DNA from: Streptomyces sclerotialus
GTDB lineage: Bacteria; Actinomycetota; Actinomycetes; Streptomycetales; Streptomycetaceae
Direction: 5' to 3'
DNA: 64,000 bases
Assembly (NCBI RefSeq): GCF_040907265.1
Contig: NZ_JBFOHP010000002.1
Span: 7,378,001-7,442,000 of the forward strand
The notes beneath the pieces are model-generated. The model searched no databases, was not told the DNA's origin, and was given only the letters and a program-made list of their open reading frames with translations. How positions within the stretch are numbered: the stretch's first letter is position 1; each line of letters opens with the position of its first letter. Below, piece by piece: positions 42,972 to 51,840 of this stretch. The position numbers and the translations under genes are program-made.

Positions 42972-44407
42972 ACGATGGCACGATCCGCCTGGTCACGATC
43001 GGGCGGCTGCTCCGCCGGCGCTGGCGGCTGCTCGCCGTCCTCACCGTGGTGGGCGCGCTCGCCGGCTACGGCACCTCGGTACTGTTCCCGCCGCGTTACA
43101 CGGCGTCGGCATCGGTGCTGCTGCCGGGGCAGTGGGAAGAGCGCGAGCTGCTGACCCAGGTGGACATCGCGACCAGCTCGTCGGTGGTCGACCTCGCGGC
43201 CGCCGAGCTCGGCTGGCGGGGCGTCGGCGGCGGCGAGCTGCGGGACCGAGTGACCGCGGAGGCCGCCGACGGGAACATCATCAAGATCTCGGGTACGGCC
43301 GACACCCCGGCACGCGCGCAGCGGCTCTCCGACCAGGTGGCCCAGCAATTCGTCGGATTCGCCGCGCGGATCGCAGGCGGCAGCACCGACCCCGACGCGG
43401 CTACGGGGACCGAGGCGCTGCGGCAGAAGGTGATGGAGACCAACCGCCGCATCACCGACCTCGCCGGTGCGGCCGACCCCGGGCAGTCCGTGGAGAGCGT
43501 GCAGGCCCGCACCTCGCTGGAGAAGCTGCGCACCTCCCTGGAGGAGGCCATGACGAAGCTGGACGAGGCCGATCCGGCGTCCGGCAAGGCCGGCATGGTC
43601 GTCATGGGTCCGGCGGTCCGGCCGACCGATGAGGCGCCGCCGACGAGGATGCAGATCGTCGTCGCCGGGGCGCTGCTGTTCTTCCTGCTCGGGGTCGTCG
43701 GCCACCTCGTCGCCGCACGGATGAACCGCCGCCTGCGCACCGAAGCGGAGATCGCCGCGGCGCTGGGCTCGGCGCTCCTCGGCACCGTCGACGTACCTGT
43801 CGGCGTACCTGGTGGCGTACCTGTCGGCGTACCTGGTGGCGTACCTGTCGACGTACCTGGTGAACGGCGCGTGAACCGGCCGGACCGTGGCCCGCTGGCC
43901 CGGATCCGCCGGCTCCTCGGCGCCGACACCCGGTGGGACGTACCGATCCCGCAGAGCTCCGGCGACGAGGCCGGCAGGCGGATCCGCTACCGGCGGGTGT
44001 GCGCTCGCCTCCGGGACCAGCTGCCCGCCCCCGGGCGGCTGCTCGTCGTCGTACCGGACGGCGACGAGATCGCTCTCCGGGCCGCCGGGCAGCTCGCCGC
44101 CGAGGCCGGGGGGGATGCTGTGCTCCGGGTGGTGGAGGTGCCGGTGGACCGGCCGATCGTCCCGGACCGCGACACCGAGTCCGCTGCCCTGATCCTCCTC
44201 AGCGCGGACAGCTGGACCGCGGAGGAGCTCACCGGTATCGCCGAGGCGTGTGCGGACGCGGGGCATGCGGTCGTCGGCATCGTCGTCGCCGCCCCGGTCC
44301 GGGCCCGTCCACCGCGGCCTGTCGGTGGCCCCCCGGACGACGCCGCCCCGGACGGCGCCACTCCGGCGTTCGCGGTGCGCGGCCACGCGACGGGAGGTTC
44401 GGTGTGA
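42968..44407 (+). CDS. Wzz-like chain-length protein with degenerate kinase-like tail (first copy)
   Basis: 479 aa from TTG 42968, overlapping the GT stop as TTGA. TM1 (RLLAVLTVVGALAGYGTSVL) and TM2 (MQIVVAGALLFFLLGVVGHL) bracket an extracytoplasmic ~200-aa region with coiled-coil character (TSLEKLRTSLEEAMTKLDEA), the Wzz/PCP layout. The cytoplasmic tail (~340-460) has the alternating strands of a BY-kinase/ParA fold (GRLLVVVPDGDEIALRAAGQ, ALILLSADSWTAEEL, HAVVGIVVAAPV), but the Walker A site is missing: PDGDEIA stands where GxxGKS should be. A six-unit 12-bp repeat (VPVGVPGG) links TM2 to the tail. It probably regulates polymer length or export without kinase activity. Confidence 0.85.
   Translation: MNDGTIRLVTIGRLLRRRWRLLAVLTVVGALAGYGTSVLFPPRYTASASVLLPGQWEERELLTQVDIATSSSVVDLAAAELGWRGVGGGELRDRVTAEAADGNIIKISGTADTPARAQRLSDQVAQQFVGFAARIAGGSTDPDAATGTEALRQKVMETNRRITDLAGAADPGQSVESVQARTSLEKLRTSLEEAMTKLDEADPASGKAGMVVMGPAVRPTDEAPPTRMQIVVAGALLFFLLGVVGHLVAARMNRRLRTEAEIAAALGSALLGTVDVPVGVPGGVPVGVPGGVPVDVPGERRVNRPDRGPLARIRRLLGADTRWDVPIPQSSGDEAGRRIRYRRVCARLRDQLPAPGRLLVVVPDGDEIALRAAGQLAAEAGGDAVLRVVEVPVDRPIVPDRDTESAALILLSADSWTAEELTGIAEACADAGHAVVGIVVAAPVRARPPRPVGGPPDDAAPDGATPAFAVRGHATGGSV
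43793..43864. repeat. Six 12-bp repeats in the first Wzz-like gene
   Basis: GTACCTGTCGGC and GTACCTGGTGGC alternate in six 12-bp units from 43793 to 43864, encoding VPVG/VPGG in a cytoplasmic linker after TM2. The near identity indicates recent slippage or duplication. Confidence 0.9.
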
Positions 44408-45792
44408 CGACGAGTACGGCTCCGGAGCCGTCGGCCGCCGCTCCGCTGATCGACCTGCAGGCGCTGGTGGTGGCGGTGCGCAGACGCCGCCGCCTCTGGT
44501 CCTCCTTGGCGCTGCTGGGGCTGCTGGCCGGCGCGGCGGTGGCGGTCCTGCTGCCGCCACCGCCGACCGCGGTGACCAAGGTGCTGGTCGCGCACAAGGA
44601 GGACCAGCCGAACGACACCGGAACGCTGATCCGCACCGACGTCGAGCTGCTGGGGACCACGCGGATCGCCGACAAGGCCCTGCGGTCCCTCAAGTCCCCC
44701 GAGAAGCCGGAAGACTTCATGAAGGACTACCGGGGTACCGGCTTGACCAACAACCTGCTGCAGATCGATGTGACAGGTGACAGCGACGCGGAAGCGGTGG
44801 CCCGGGCCGGGGCGCTGGCCGATGCGTTCATCGCGGACCATGTGCGGCGGATGCGGGCGGCCGCGAAAGCCGAGGCCAAGTCCCTGCTCGACCAGCGTGA
44901 CCGGATGCGGGACGAACTCGCCCAGGTCAACAAGACGATCGGAGAGGGACCGCCGGAGAGCGACCCGAAGGGGTCGGCGAGCATGGAGTCGCTCTTCGCC
45001 CGCCGGGCCGAGCTCACCTCACGGATCGCCGATTTCGACCTGCGCGCCGAGGAGGCGCGCGTCGGCACGCCCCAGGTCATCGCCGGTACGCAGATCGTGG
45101 ACGCCCCGCGCGTGGTGCGGCACTCCCTGCCCAGGGCCGCTGCCACCGACGCCGCGGTCGGGCTCGTCCTCGGGCTCGTCGTCGGACTCGCGCTGGCCGC
45201 GGTCGGCGCGGTGGTGGCGGACCGCCCCGTGCTGCGCCGGGACATCGCGGCGAACCTGGGCGCCTCGGTCATCGCGGAGCTGCGCCGACCGGCCAGGCTG
45301 TGGCCGGGCCGACGGACACAGGCGGCACGCGAACGCCTCACCACGACCCTGGCCCGCACCGTGCGCGGCTCCGCGGAACCGGTGTCGCTGCTGGAACTGG
45401 GCTGTGCGCGCACCACGAGGGAGATCGCCACGGACCTCACCAGGGCATCAAGCGCTGAGGGGCCGGTGGTCGGCGTCGGCTCGGTCGCGCCCGGCACGGC
45501 GTGGACCGACCTCCCGCACCTCGGCAGCCGGGCCGTGCTCGTCGTGCGGGCCGGGCACGGCAGCGCCGCATGGCTGCACACCGTGGCGCGGCAACTCGCG
45601 GACCAGCGCATTCCGGTGATCGGCGTGGTGCTGATCGACCCCGATCCGCGGGACCGGACCGACGGCACGCTGTGGGACGGGCTGCACATCGCGCTGCGGG
45701 GCCGGAGCGAGCTGCCGGCCCGGCAGAACGGGACGGTCCGGCGGCCGAAGCACGCCGCACGAGTCCCGGACAACGACCAGGAGGCGCGGTAG
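44404..45792 (+). CDS. Wzz-like chain-length protein with degenerate kinase-like tail (second copy)
   Basis: 462 aa from GTG 44404 (GTGA overlap). TM1 is LWSSLALLGLLAGAAVAVLL (~30-50). A periplasm-side region with coiled-coil segments follows (EAKSLLDQRDRMRDELAQVN and LFARRAELTSRIADFDLRAE), then TM2 (DAAVGLVLGLVVGLALAAVG). The tail resembles a P-loop kinase scaffold lacking Walker A: SVAPGTAWTDLPHLGSRAVL, then RAGHGSAAWLHTVARQL and IPVIGVVLIDPDP. It forms a tandem pair with the preceding Wzz-like gene but shares little direct identity. The two may form a hetero-oligomeric co-polymerase. The C-terminal ~30 residues are basic and disordered. Confidence 0.83.
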   Translation: MTTSTAPEPSAAAPLIDLQALVVAVRRRRRLWSSLALLGLLAGAAVAVLLPPPPTAVTKVLVAHKEDQPNDTGTLIRTDVELLGTTRIADKALRSLKSPEKPEDFMKDYRGTGLTNNLLQIDVTGDSDAEAVARAGALADAFIADHVRRMRAAAKAEAKSLLDQRDRMRDELAQVNKTIGEGPPESDPKGSASMESLFARRAELTSRIADFDLRAEEARVGTPQVIAGTQIVDAPRVVRHSLPRAAATDAAVGLVLGLVVGLALAAVGAVVADRPVLRRDIAANLGASVIAELRRPARLWPGRRTQAARERLTTTLARTVRGSAEPVSLLELGCARTTREIATDLTRASSAEGPVVGVGSVAPGTAWTDLPHLGSRAVLVVRAGHGSAAWLHTVARQLADQRIPVIGVVLIDPDPRDRTDGTLWDGLHIALRGRSELPARQNGTVRRPKHAARVPDNDQEAR

Positions 45793-45795
45793 GAC

Positions 45796-47712
45796 ATGTG
45801 TGGCATCGCAGGAACGTATCGATGGCCGGACGGGAAGGCCGTGACCGACCGGCTCACCGACACCCTCGCCCACCGCGGCCCGGACGGGGCGGGCCGGTAC
45901 AGCCACTCCGCCGGTGACGGCGAAGTGCACCTCGGGCACCGCCGGCTGGCCATCATCGACCTGTCCGGTACCGGCGCCCAGCCGATGGTCTCGGACGGCC
46001 TCGCCCTGACGTACAACGGCGAGCTGTACAACGCACCCGAACTGCGGGCCGAACTGGCGGCCGCCGGGGTGCGCTTCCGCGGCACCTCCGACACCGAGGT
46101 GCTGCTGGAGGCCTGGCGGCGCTGGGGCACGGACTGCCTGCCCCGGCTGCGCGGCATGTTCGCGTTCGGCGTCTTCGACGAGCGCACCGGTGAACTGGTG
46201 CTCGCCCGCGACCAGTTGGGCATCAAGCCGCTGTTCCTCCTCCGGCGCGGCGGGGGCCTGGTGTTCGCCTCAGAGCTCAAGGCGCTGGCCGCCGCCACCG
46301 GCGGGTCGCCGGCGGTGGACCATGCGGCGCTGGTGGCCTCGTTGCTGTACTACTGGGTGCCGGACACGCGGTGCGCGTTCCGTGAAGCGGAGAAGCTGCC
46401 GCCGGGGAGCTGGCTCAGGGTGCGGCCCGACGGCCGGGTGGAGCGCGGCCGGTACTGGCATCTGAAGGACATCGCCGCCGAGGGCCGGGAACGGGCCCGG
46501 AGCGGCGAGCAACCGGACCTGGCCGCCGTCGTCGAGGAGTCGACCCGGCGCCACCTGCTCTCCGACGTCCCCGTGGCGACCTTCCTCTCCGGCGGCCTCG
46601 ACTCCAGCTGGCTGACCGCCCTTGCGGCCCGCCACCAGCCCGGGATCTCCGCTTACACGATCGGGTTCCGCGCCGAGGACGCCAGGTTCGAGGCGATGCC
46701 GGACGACCTGCGCTACGCCCGGCAGGTGGCCGAGCGGTTCGGCGTCGACCTGCACGAGATCGAGATCGCCCCGAACGTGCTCGACCTGCTGCCCCGGATG
46801 ACGCACCACCTGGACGAGCCGATCGGCGACCCCGCCGCGATCAACACCTTCCTGATCTGCTCGGCAGCGCGCGAGGCCGGGGTCAAGGTGATGCTTTCGG
46901 GAATGGGCGCCGACGAACTGTTCGCCGGGTACCGCAAGCACCTGGCCAACCTGCTCGCGCTGCGCTACCAGCGCGTCCCGCGTCCCCTGCGGCGCGGTGT
47001 GTCCAGGGCCGTGGACCGGCTGCCGGTCGCCACGGCCCGCCGCGGATACCGGTCCGTGCGCTTCGCGAAACGGTTCCTCTCCTTCGCCGAGCTCCCGGAG
47101 GAGACCGCGTTCCGGCGCAGCTACACCATGTACGACGAGGACGAGCTGCTCGCCCTGGTCCACCCGGACCTCGCCGGGACGGTCGACGACGTACTGACCG
47201 AGCACGCGGACGTCTACCAGGACAACGACCTCGACGACTTCGTCAACCGCATGTGCCTGGCCGACGCCCGGCTGTTCCTGCCGGGCCTGAACCTCACCTA
47301 CACGGACCGCTCCAGCATGGCGGCGTCCACCGAGGTGCGGGTGCCGTACGTGGACGTCGAGGTGGTGAAGGCGGCGTTCGCCGTGCCCGGCGACCGCAAG
47401 ATCGCCGGACGGCAGGGCAAGGCCGTCCTCAAGGAAGCGGCCACCTCGATCCTGCCCCGGGAGATCGTGTACCGCCCCAAGGGCCTGTTCAGCGCCCCGC
47501 TGCGGGCCTGGATGAGCCGGGACCTGGCACCGCTGGTGCGCGAGGTGGTCAACGACGGCGAGCTCGTCCGCTCCGGGTTCCTGCGCCGTGACGCGCTGGC
47601 GCGCATGGTCGCCGAGGACGCCGCCGGGCAGCGGGACTTCTCCAAGCATCTGTGGCATGTGCTGACCCTCGAGTACTGGTACCGGGGCGCGACTTCTGGG
47701 GAGAACGGGTGA
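45796..47712 (+). CDS. asnB: Asparagine synthase-like glutamine amidotransferase
   Basis: A 638-aa class II amidotransferase from ATG 45796, 3 nt after the previous stop. Cys2 (MCGIAG) is the glutaminase nucleophile. HRGPDG, HRRLAIIDLS, YNGELYN and SDTEV complete the N-terminal site. The synthetase domain has the PP-loop LSGGLDSSW and the MGADELFAGYRKH segment. Within polysaccharide clusters such enzymes usually amidate uronic or amino-acid carboxylates rather than make free asparagine. The upstream nucleotide-sugar 6-dehydrogenase gives a possible carboxylate substrate (inference). The next gene overlaps its stop. Confidence 0.9.
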   Translation: MCGIAGTYRWPDGKAVTDRLTDTLAHRGPDGAGRYSHSAGDGEVHLGHRRLAIIDLSGTGAQPMVSDGLALTYNGELYNAPELRAELAAAGVRFRGTSDTEVLLEAWRRWGTDCLPRLRGMFAFGVFDERTGELVLARDQLGIKPLFLLRRGGGLVFASELKALAAATGGSPAVDHAALVASLLYYWVPDTRCAFREAEKLPPGSWLRVRPDGRVERGRYWHLKDIAAEGRERARSGEQPDLAAVVEESTRRHLLSDVPVATFLSGGLDSSWLTALAARHQPGISAYTIGFRAEDARFEAMPDDLRYARQVAERFGVDLHEIEIAPNVLDLLPRMTHHLDEPIGDPAAINTFLICSAAREAGVKVMLSGMGADELFAGYRKHLANLLALRYQRVPRPLRRGVSRAVDRLPVATARRGYRSVRFAKRFLSFAELPEETAFRRSYTMYDEDELLALVHPDLAGTVDDVLTEHADVYQDNDLDDFVNRMCLADARLFLPGLNLTYTDRSSMAASTEVRVPYVDVEVVKAAFAVPGDRKIAGRQGKAVLKEAATSILPREIVYRPKGLFSAPLRAWMSRDLAPLVREVVNDGELVRSGFLRRDALARMVAEDAAGQRDFSKHLWHVLTLEYWYRGATSGENG

Positions 47713-49889
47713 AACAGGTAGTGCAGAACTACAAGAGCGGCGAGCTGGCGGTGCTCGACGTGCCGGTGCCGGGGTGCAAGCCGGGCGGTGTGCTGGTCCG
47801 CAGCGCCTACTCACTGATCTCCACCGGCACCGAGATGATGAAGGTGTCCGAGGCCGGCATGTCGATGCTGGGCAAGGCCCGCTCCCGCCCGGACCAGGTG
47901 GCCAAGGTCATGCAGAGCGTGGCCACCAACGGGGTGCCCGCCACCTATCGCAAGGTGATGGGCAAGCTGGACTCCTACACGCCGCTGGGCTACTCGCTGT
48001 GCGGGGTGGTCGAGCAGGTCGGCGCCGGGATCGACGACGTGAAGGTCGGCGACCTCGTGGCCTGCGCCGGCAACGAGCACGCGCTGCACGCCGAGCTGAA
48101 CTGGGTGCCGAAGAACCTCTACACCCCGGTGCCGGACGGCCTCGCGCCGCGGCATGCCGCCTTCGGCACCGTCGGATCGATCGCGCTGCAGGGCGTCCGC
48201 CAAGGCGAGTCACGGCTCGGCGAAGTGGCACTGGTCATCGGCCTCGGGCTGATCGGGCAGCTGGTGGTGCAGCTCCTCGCCGCCTCGGGAGTCCGCGTCG
48301 TCGGGGCCGACCCCGACCCGGCACGCTGCGAGCTCGCCGCGCGCCTGGGCGCCGCGGCCTGCGGCGACCCCGCGTCCGCTGCCGTGGAGACCGCCGTCGC
48401 CGAACTCACCGGCGGGCACGGCGTGGACCAGGTGTACCTGGCCGCCGGCGGCGGCAGCAACCAGCCCGTCGAGCTGGCCGCCCGGCTCTGCCGGGACCGC
48501 GGCCGGGTCGTCGACATCGGCAAGTGCCGCCTGGACCTGCCGTGGAACGCGTACTACGAGAAGGAGCTCGACGTCCGGTTCTCCCGGTCGTACGGCCCCG
48601 GGCGCTACGACCCGGAGTACGAGCTGGAGGGCCGGGACTACCCGATCGGCTACGTGCGCTGGACCGAGCGCCGCAACCTGGCGTGCTTCCTCGATCTCCT
48701 CGCCCGCGGCAGCGTCGACGTGGAGCCCCTGATCTCCCACATCGCCGACTTCGACGACGCCGTGGAGACGTACCAGCGCCTGAAGGACGGCGAACTGAAG
48801 GCCGTGGCGGTGCTGTTCCGGTATCCCGACCAGCCGGTGGCAGCCGAGGCTCCGGCGGTGGCCGTGCCCTCGGTGAACGTGCGAGCGTCCACTCCGGTCC
48901 GCTCCGTCAAGTCGCCGGTGCGCCTCGCGTTCGTCGGCGCGGGAAACTACGCGACGTCGATGCTGCTGCCGCACCTGGCACAGCGCGACGGCGTAGCGCT
49001 GTGGACCGTCGTCACCACGACGGCGCTCTCCGCGGCCAACGCGCAGCGGAAGTTCGGCTTCGCCCAGGCGACCACCGACCTCGACGCCGTGCTCGGCGAC
49101 AAGACCATCGACGCGGTGTTCGTCGTCACCCGGCACAGCTCGCACGCCGAACTGACCCGAAGAGCACTGCTGGCCGGCAAGGCCGTGTTCGTGGAGAAGC
49201 CCCTCGCCCTCACCGAGGACGAGCTCGCCGGGGTGCTCGCGGCGGTGGAGGAGTCCGGCAACGACCGGCTCCAGGTGGGCTTCAACCGCCGGTTCTCGCC
49301 GCTGCTGAACGAGGCCAAGCAGCGGTTCGGCGCCCGGACCGGCCCGGCGAACCTGCGCTACCTGGTCAACGCGGGCCAACTGCAGCACGGCAGCTGGTAC
49401 CTCCAGCAGGGCACCGAGGGCTCACGGTTCGCGGGCGAGGGCGGGCACTTCATCGACACGGCGAGCTGGCTGCTCGGCGCCGACCCGGTCTCGGTGTACG
49501 CGGTCGCCGCACCCGGCAACGAGGACCTTCAGGTCGTACTCCGCTACCCGGACGGGTCCACCGCCACCCTCAGCTACGTCACCACCGGCGCGCCCGGCTT
49601 CCCCAAGGAGACCCTCGACATGGTCGCGGACGGCAAGGTGCTGCGGCTCGACGACTTCGTCCGTGCCACTGTTTACGATGGCCGCCGTAAGCGGTGGGTC
49701 AGTTCGCGGCTGCCCAAGGCCCGGGACAAGGGCCAGAACGCCGAGCTGGCCGCGTTCATCAAGGCCGTGCGCACCGGCGGGCCGATGCCGGTGCCGCTGG
49801 AGTCGCTGGTCGCCACCACCGCGGCCACCCTCGCCGTGCAGACCGGTCTGGCCAGTGATGCGCCGGTGACGCTGGTGGGGCCGCGATGA
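47709..49889 (+). CDS. Bi-domain oxidoreductase (zinc-dehydrogenase-like plus Gfo/Idh/MocA)
   Basis: A 726-aa fusion from GTG 47709 (GTGA overlap with asnB). The first ~380 residues form a medium-chain dehydrogenase (GYSLCGVVEQVGAGIDDVKVGD, FGTVGSIALQGVRQGE, cofactor motif VIGLGLIGQLV). A linker leads to a Gfo/Idh/MocA domain from ~420 (RLAFVGAGNYATSML, VTRHSSHAELTRRALLAGKA, then FVEKPLALTEDE with the conserved EKP Lys, and GEGGHFIDTASWLLG). The two-domain form is regularly found beside heparinase II/III-like genes in exopolysaccharide clusters, as here. It probably reshapes a nucleotide sugar or released uronate, but the substrate is unknown. Confidence 0.9.
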   Translation: MKQVVQNYKSGELAVLDVPVPGCKPGGVLVRSAYSLISTGTEMMKVSEAGMSMLGKARSRPDQVAKVMQSVATNGVPATYRKVMGKLDSYTPLGYSLCGVVEQVGAGIDDVKVGDLVACAGNEHALHAELNWVPKNLYTPVPDGLAPRHAAFGTVGSIALQGVRQGESRLGEVALVIGLGLIGQLVVQLLAASGVRVVGADPDPARCELAARLGAAACGDPASAAVETAVAELTGGHGVDQVYLAAGGGSNQPVELAARLCRDRGRVVDIGKCRLDLPWNAYYEKELDVRFSRSYGPGRYDPEYELEGRDYPIGYVRWTERRNLACFLDLLARGSVDVEPLISHIADFDDAVETYQRLKDGELKAVAVLFRYPDQPVAAEAPAVAVPSVNVRASTPVRSVKSPVRLAFVGAGNYATSMLLPHLAQRDGVALWTVVTTTALSAANAQRKFGFAQATTDLDAVLGDKTIDAVFVVTRHSSHAELTRRALLAGKAVFVEKPLALTEDELAGVLAAVEESGNDRLQVGFNRRFSPLLNEAKQRFGARTGPANLRYLVNAGQLQHGSWYLQQGTEGSRFAGEGGHFIDTASWLLGADPVSVYAVAAPGNEDLQVVLRYPDGSTATLSYVTTGAPGFPKETLDMVADGKVLRLDDFVRATVYDGRRKRWVSSRLPKARDKGQNAELAAFIKAVRTGGPMPVPLESLVATTAATLAVQTGLASDAPVTLVGPR

Positions 49890-51832
49890 CCATGAGCGTG
49901 GGATGGTACCTGCGGCGGTTGTCCAGGATGGGACCGCAGGAGGTCGCCGGCCGGGTGGGCGACGCGGTGCGCAGACGGCGGTGGCGGTCGGCACGCCCTC
50001 ACTGCCCGAGCGTCACCGGCGCCCGGTTCACCGCGGTCCTGCCCGCCGGTGCGATCACCGCCATACCTCCGGACGCCGCGAAACGTCTCCTCGCCGAGGC
50101 GGACCGGCTGATGTACGGGCACATCGAGTATTTCGGTGTGGTCCGCGACGACCTGACCGACCCGGACTGGTGGTACGACCCGAAGGCCGGGCGCCGGGCT
50201 CCGTGGGGCTACGCCTTCGACGTGCCGTACCGGGACGAGGACGCGGTCGGGGACATCAAGCAGATCTGGGAGCTGTCCCGGCACCAGTACCTCACCGTGC
50301 TCGCCGCCGCCTACACGATCACCGGGCACGAGCGGTACGCCGAGCGCGTGGCCGCGCACCTGCGGTCGTGGTGGACGGCCAACCCACCGCTGCGCGGCGT
50401 GCACTGGATCAGCGGCATCGAGCTGGGCATCCGGCTGCTGTCCTGGGTGTGGATCCGCCGGCTGCTCGACGGCTGGCCCGGCGCGGTTGGGCTGTTCGAG
50501 CACAACCCGTTGGCGCGGAACCAGATCTGGCACCACCAGCGCTGGCTGGCCGCCTTCCCCAGCCGGGGGTCCTCGGCGAACAATCACGTCATCGCCGAGG
50601 CCGCCGGGCAGTTCGCCGCGGCCTGCGCGTTCGACTGGTTCCCCTCCTCGGCGCGCTGGCGGGCCGACGCGCTGCGGTCGCTGGAGCGGCACCTGCGAAG
50701 CAACACCTTTCTCTCCGGCCTCAACCGTGAGCTGGCCACCGAGTACCACGGACTCGTGCTGGAGCTCGGCCTGGCCGCGGTGGCCGAGGCGGACGCCGCC
50801 GGTGTGCCGGTCCCCGCCACCATCCGGCTGGTACTGCTGCGGATGACCGACGCGCTCGCGGCCGTCGTGGACAGCCGGCTGCGGCCGCCGCGCCAGGGGG
50901 ACGCGGACGACGGGCACGGTCTGGTCATGGACGGCGCGGGCACCGACCGCTGGGCCTCGCTGCTGGCCACCGGGGACGCCGTGTTCGGCCGGCTCGCCTG
51001 GTGGCCGACGGTGACCGGCACCGATGTGCGCACCCCGCTGCTGGCCGCGCTCATCAAGCCCACTGAACCGGCTGTGACCCGTCCAGCGAGCCGACCGGCG
51101 CACTTCGCGGACGCGGGCATGACCATCCTGCGCGGCCAGGGGGAAACGGGGGAGATCTGGTGCCGCTGCGACGGTGGCCCGCACGGCTTCCTGTCCATCG
51201 CCGCGCACGCCCACGCGGACGCGCTGTCCGTGGAGGTCCGGCACGACGGCGTCGACGTGCTCGCCGACCCGGGGACGTACTGCTACCACGGGCAGCCCGA
51301 GTGGCGGCAGTACTTCCGGTCCACCCTCGGCCACAACACCCTGCAGCTGAACGGCGCTGACCAGTCCGTCTCCGGCGGCCCGTTCCTGTGGACCCGGCAT
51401 GCGCGCACCCGCGTCGTGGAGGCGGGTGCGGCCCGTTGGTCTGCCGAGCACGACGGCTACCAGGGCGCCGTGCACCGACGCCGGGTCGAACTGGTCGCCT
51501 CGACGCGGGAGTTGAGGATCGTCGACGAGGTGCGAGGCCCGGGCCGCGACGTACGTCTGGCGTTCCACCTCGGCCCCGCGATCACCGCACACCTGACGGG
51601 CGACCGAGCAGTGCTCACCTGGACCCTGGACGGCGAGGACCGCTCCGCGGAGCTGGAACTGCCCGGCGAGCTGAACTGGCGGGCGCACCGCGGCGAGACC
51701 GCGCCGCCGCTGGGCTGGTACTCCGCCGGCTTCGGGCGCAAGGAACCCACCACCACGCTGGTCGGCACCGGCTTCGCCGACAGCGCTGTGTTGTCGGGGG
51801 AGTTCACCACCGTGCTCAGGTTCCACGGCTAG
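49886..51832 (+). CDS. Heparinase II/III-family protein (alginate-lyase-like)
   Basis: A 648-aa protein from ATG 49886, overlapping the preceding stop (ATGA). The N-terminal alpha/alpha toroid (~120-330) carries NPPLRGVHWISGIELGIRLL, NHVIAEAAGQF and NRELATEYHGLVLELGL with the conserved Asn/His/Glu/Tyr residues used in polysaccharide lyases. The C-terminal beta domain has HAHADALSVEVRHDGVDVL, DPGTYCYHG and STLGHNTLQLNG. No clear signal peptide is seen, so action may be cytoplasmic or by an unusual route. It could trim, epimerise or cleave uronate-containing polymer. It pairs with the bi-domain oxidoreductase just upstream. Confidence 0.9.
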   Translation: MTMSVGWYLRRLSRMGPQEVAGRVGDAVRRRRWRSARPHCPSVTGARFTAVLPAGAITAIPPDAAKRLLAEADRLMYGHIEYFGVVRDDLTDPDWWYDPKAGRRAPWGYAFDVPYRDEDAVGDIKQIWELSRHQYLTVLAAAYTITGHERYAERVAAHLRSWWTANPPLRGVHWISGIELGIRLLSWVWIRRLLDGWPGAVGLFEHNPLARNQIWHHQRWLAAFPSRGSSANNHVIAEAAGQFAAACAFDWFPSSARWRADALRSLERHLRSNTFLSGLNRELATEYHGLVLELGLAAVAEADAAGVPVPATIRLVLLRMTDALAAVVDSRLRPPRQGDADDGHGLVMDGAGTDRWASLLATGDAVFGRLAWWPTVTGTDVRTPLLAALIKPTEPAVTRPASRPAHFADAGMTILRGQGETGEIWCRCDGGPHGFLSIAAHAHADALSVEVRHDGVDVLADPGTYCYHGQPEWRQYFRSTLGHNTLQLNGADQSVSGGPFLWTRHARTRVVEAGAARWSAEHDGYQGAVHRRRVELVASTRELRIVDEVRGPGRDVRLAFHLGPAITAHLTGDRAVLTWTLDGEDRSAELELPGELNWRAHRGETAPPLGWYSAGFGRKEPTTTLVGTGFADSAVLSGEFTTVLRFHG

Positions 51833-51840
51833 GGGGGCGC

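Noticed and set aside
45796..47712. asnB considered as part of the asparagine metabolism of the 5.9-10.9 kb operon
   Set aside because: It is 35 kb away, embedded by overlap in the polysaccharide operon, and sits beside a nucleotide-sugar dehydrogenase, so a tailoring role is more likely.
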